From: Chryseobacterium sp. FH1
Lineage (GTDB): Bacteria > Bacteroidota > Bacteroidia > Flavobacteriales > Weeksellaceae
Direction of reading: 5' to 3'
Length of the DNA: 64,000 bases
Assembly (NCBI RefSeq): GCF_000735135.1
Contig: NZ_JPLZ01000006.1
Span: 1,674,001 to 1,738,000, forward strand
The notes under the pieces were generated by a model. It was not told the DNA's origin. It ran no database searches and saw only the letters and a list, made by a program, of their open reading frames with translations. Position numbers and translations under genes: made by a program. This document shows positions 63,438-64,000 of the stretch, in pieces. Position 1 is the stretch's first letter; every line of letters begins with the position of its first letter.

Positions 63438-64000
63438 CTCCTGCAGATTTTTCCGTTGTTTTCACTTCATAATAGTCCGGCGGAAAACCATTGATATTTC
63501 TCCACAGTTCGTACCAAATCGGCACATCGTGCAAAATAGCGATGCCTTGAACGCCGGTTCCCATCTTTATTTTCGGAGGCCATTGTTTCTCATTTTGATC
63601 CTGAATGATTAATGCTTTGAACATTCCATTCATACTGATGTTATTCTCCACCGCAACCACTTTTCCTGCAAAAGTTCCGTAGCTGGAATTAGGCCAACCA
63701 GAAAATACAATCGCTGGAAAACCATCGAAAATACACATCACGCGTTGTCCTTCCTTCACCAAAGGCAAATCGACTGGCTTGATATAAATCTCCACCGCAT
63801 AATCCACTTTTGTTGGAACAATCACGCCGATGCTCTCACCATCTTTCAGGATTTCACCAATTCCCGCTTTATTGATTTGCACAATTTGACCATCTTGAGA
63901 CGCGATCACAAAATACAAACCTTGTCTCGCACGATAATTGGCCACCTGATTTTCAAGCTTGGCAATATCACCATCACTTCCTTCGATTTGTCCCATACTT
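63418..64000 (-). CDS. HlyD-family membrane-fusion protein (partial at window end)
   Basis: The frame is open to the right edge, so the N-terminus is missing. The visible 192+ residues contain the coiled-coil end (AKLENQVANYRARQGLYFVI), the second lipoyl-like half-motif (SQDGQIVQINKAGIGEILKDG), and the beta-barrel domain (VDLPLVKEGQRVMCIFDGFPA), ending VKTTEKSAGDGKAKR. It pairs with the TolC-family gene that overlaps its 3' end by 20 bp. An export ATPase or major-facilitator partner may lie beyond the window. Confidence 0.85.
   Translation of the reverse strand, partial: SMGQIEGSDGDIAKLENQVANYRARQGLYFVIASQDGQIVQINKAGIGEILKDGESIGVIVPTKVDYAVEIYIKPVDLPLVKEGQRVMCIFDGFPAIVFSGWPNSSYGTFAGKVVAVENNISMNGMFKALIIQDQNEKQWPPKIKMGTGVQGIAILHDVPIWYELWRNINGFPPDYYEVKTTEKSAGDGKAKR

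Noticed and set aside
1-64000. CRISPR arrays, prophage, intact insertion sequences, rRNA
   Set aside because: No regularly spaced direct repeats, phage structural genes, transposase or integrase genes or rRNA sequence were seen on either strand.

Overview
The window is chromosomal DNA from a member of the Flavobacteriia, most like Chryseobacterium or Epilithonimonas (Weeksellaceae). This rests on low G+C, two secreted proteins with type IX secretion C-terminal tails, several Bacteroidetes-type promoter boxes (TAnnTTTG), a fused DAHP synthase-chorismate mutase, a BamA/TamA-like barrel protein, and dispersed intergenic palindromes. The species cannot be fixed from sequence reading alone.

Layout. 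1-3.4 kb: end of an outer-membrane assembly barrel gene and an SRPBCC protein. 3.5-7.7 kb: sucA-sucB (2-oxoglutarate dehydrogenase E1 and E2). 7.7-10.3 kb: a small unknown gene and dnaX, which is split between two frames at a run of ten A. 10.4-13.3 kb: two tandem secreted serine hydrolases with TPR tails. 13.4-14.9 kb: an aromatic-rich leader ORF followed by DAHP synthase-chorismate mutase. 15-18.7 kb: rsgA, a FadL-like porin and a Gly/Trp-rich lipoprotein. 18.7-25.3 kb: proS, a gene remnant, an NTF2-like protein, DUF421, pncA, pruA and a hemolysin-III-like protein. 25.6-31.2 kb: a broken DUF6261 gene, an RCC1/T9SS protein, PBP4, a deoxyinosine glycosylase, a Crp-type regulator and a DJ-1-like protein. 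31.2-36.1 kb (minus): aroE, a response regulator, a PAS histidine kinase and an amino-acid permease. 36.3-41.2 kb: a large TPR protein and an outer-membrane barrel. 41.3 kb: tRNA-Arg(TCG). 41.9-48 kb (minus): a giant T9SS protein with an internal duplication, and a LytTR regulator with a TPR kinase. 48.3-56.8 kb: a SixA-like phosphatase, then a two-component system next to a CzcCBA-type metal efflux operon. 57-61.1 kb (minus): a receiver protein, a LOV-domain histidine kinase and a GAF/PAS kinase. 61.2-64 kb (minus): a MarR regulator and a TolC/HlyD export pair cut by the window end.

How it works together. Central metabolism (sucAB, pruA, aromatic entry enzyme, aroE, pncA) and housekeeping (dnaX, rsgA, proS, tRNA) are mixed with environmental sensing: five histidine kinases and five response regulators. 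The most notable signals are (1) a 42-codon leader ORF, 17 of whose residues are Phe, Tyr or Trp, before the DAHP synthase-chorismate mutase gene, (2) dnaX, where the zero frame ends just after the A10 run and the tau half lies in the -1 frame, and (3) a kinase whose N-terminal domain has the flavin-cysteine signature of blue-light LOV receptors. Two dispersed repeat families occupy intergenic spaces, and one copy lies inside the tau part of dnaX. No CRISPR array, intact insertion sequence, prophage or rRNA was seen.
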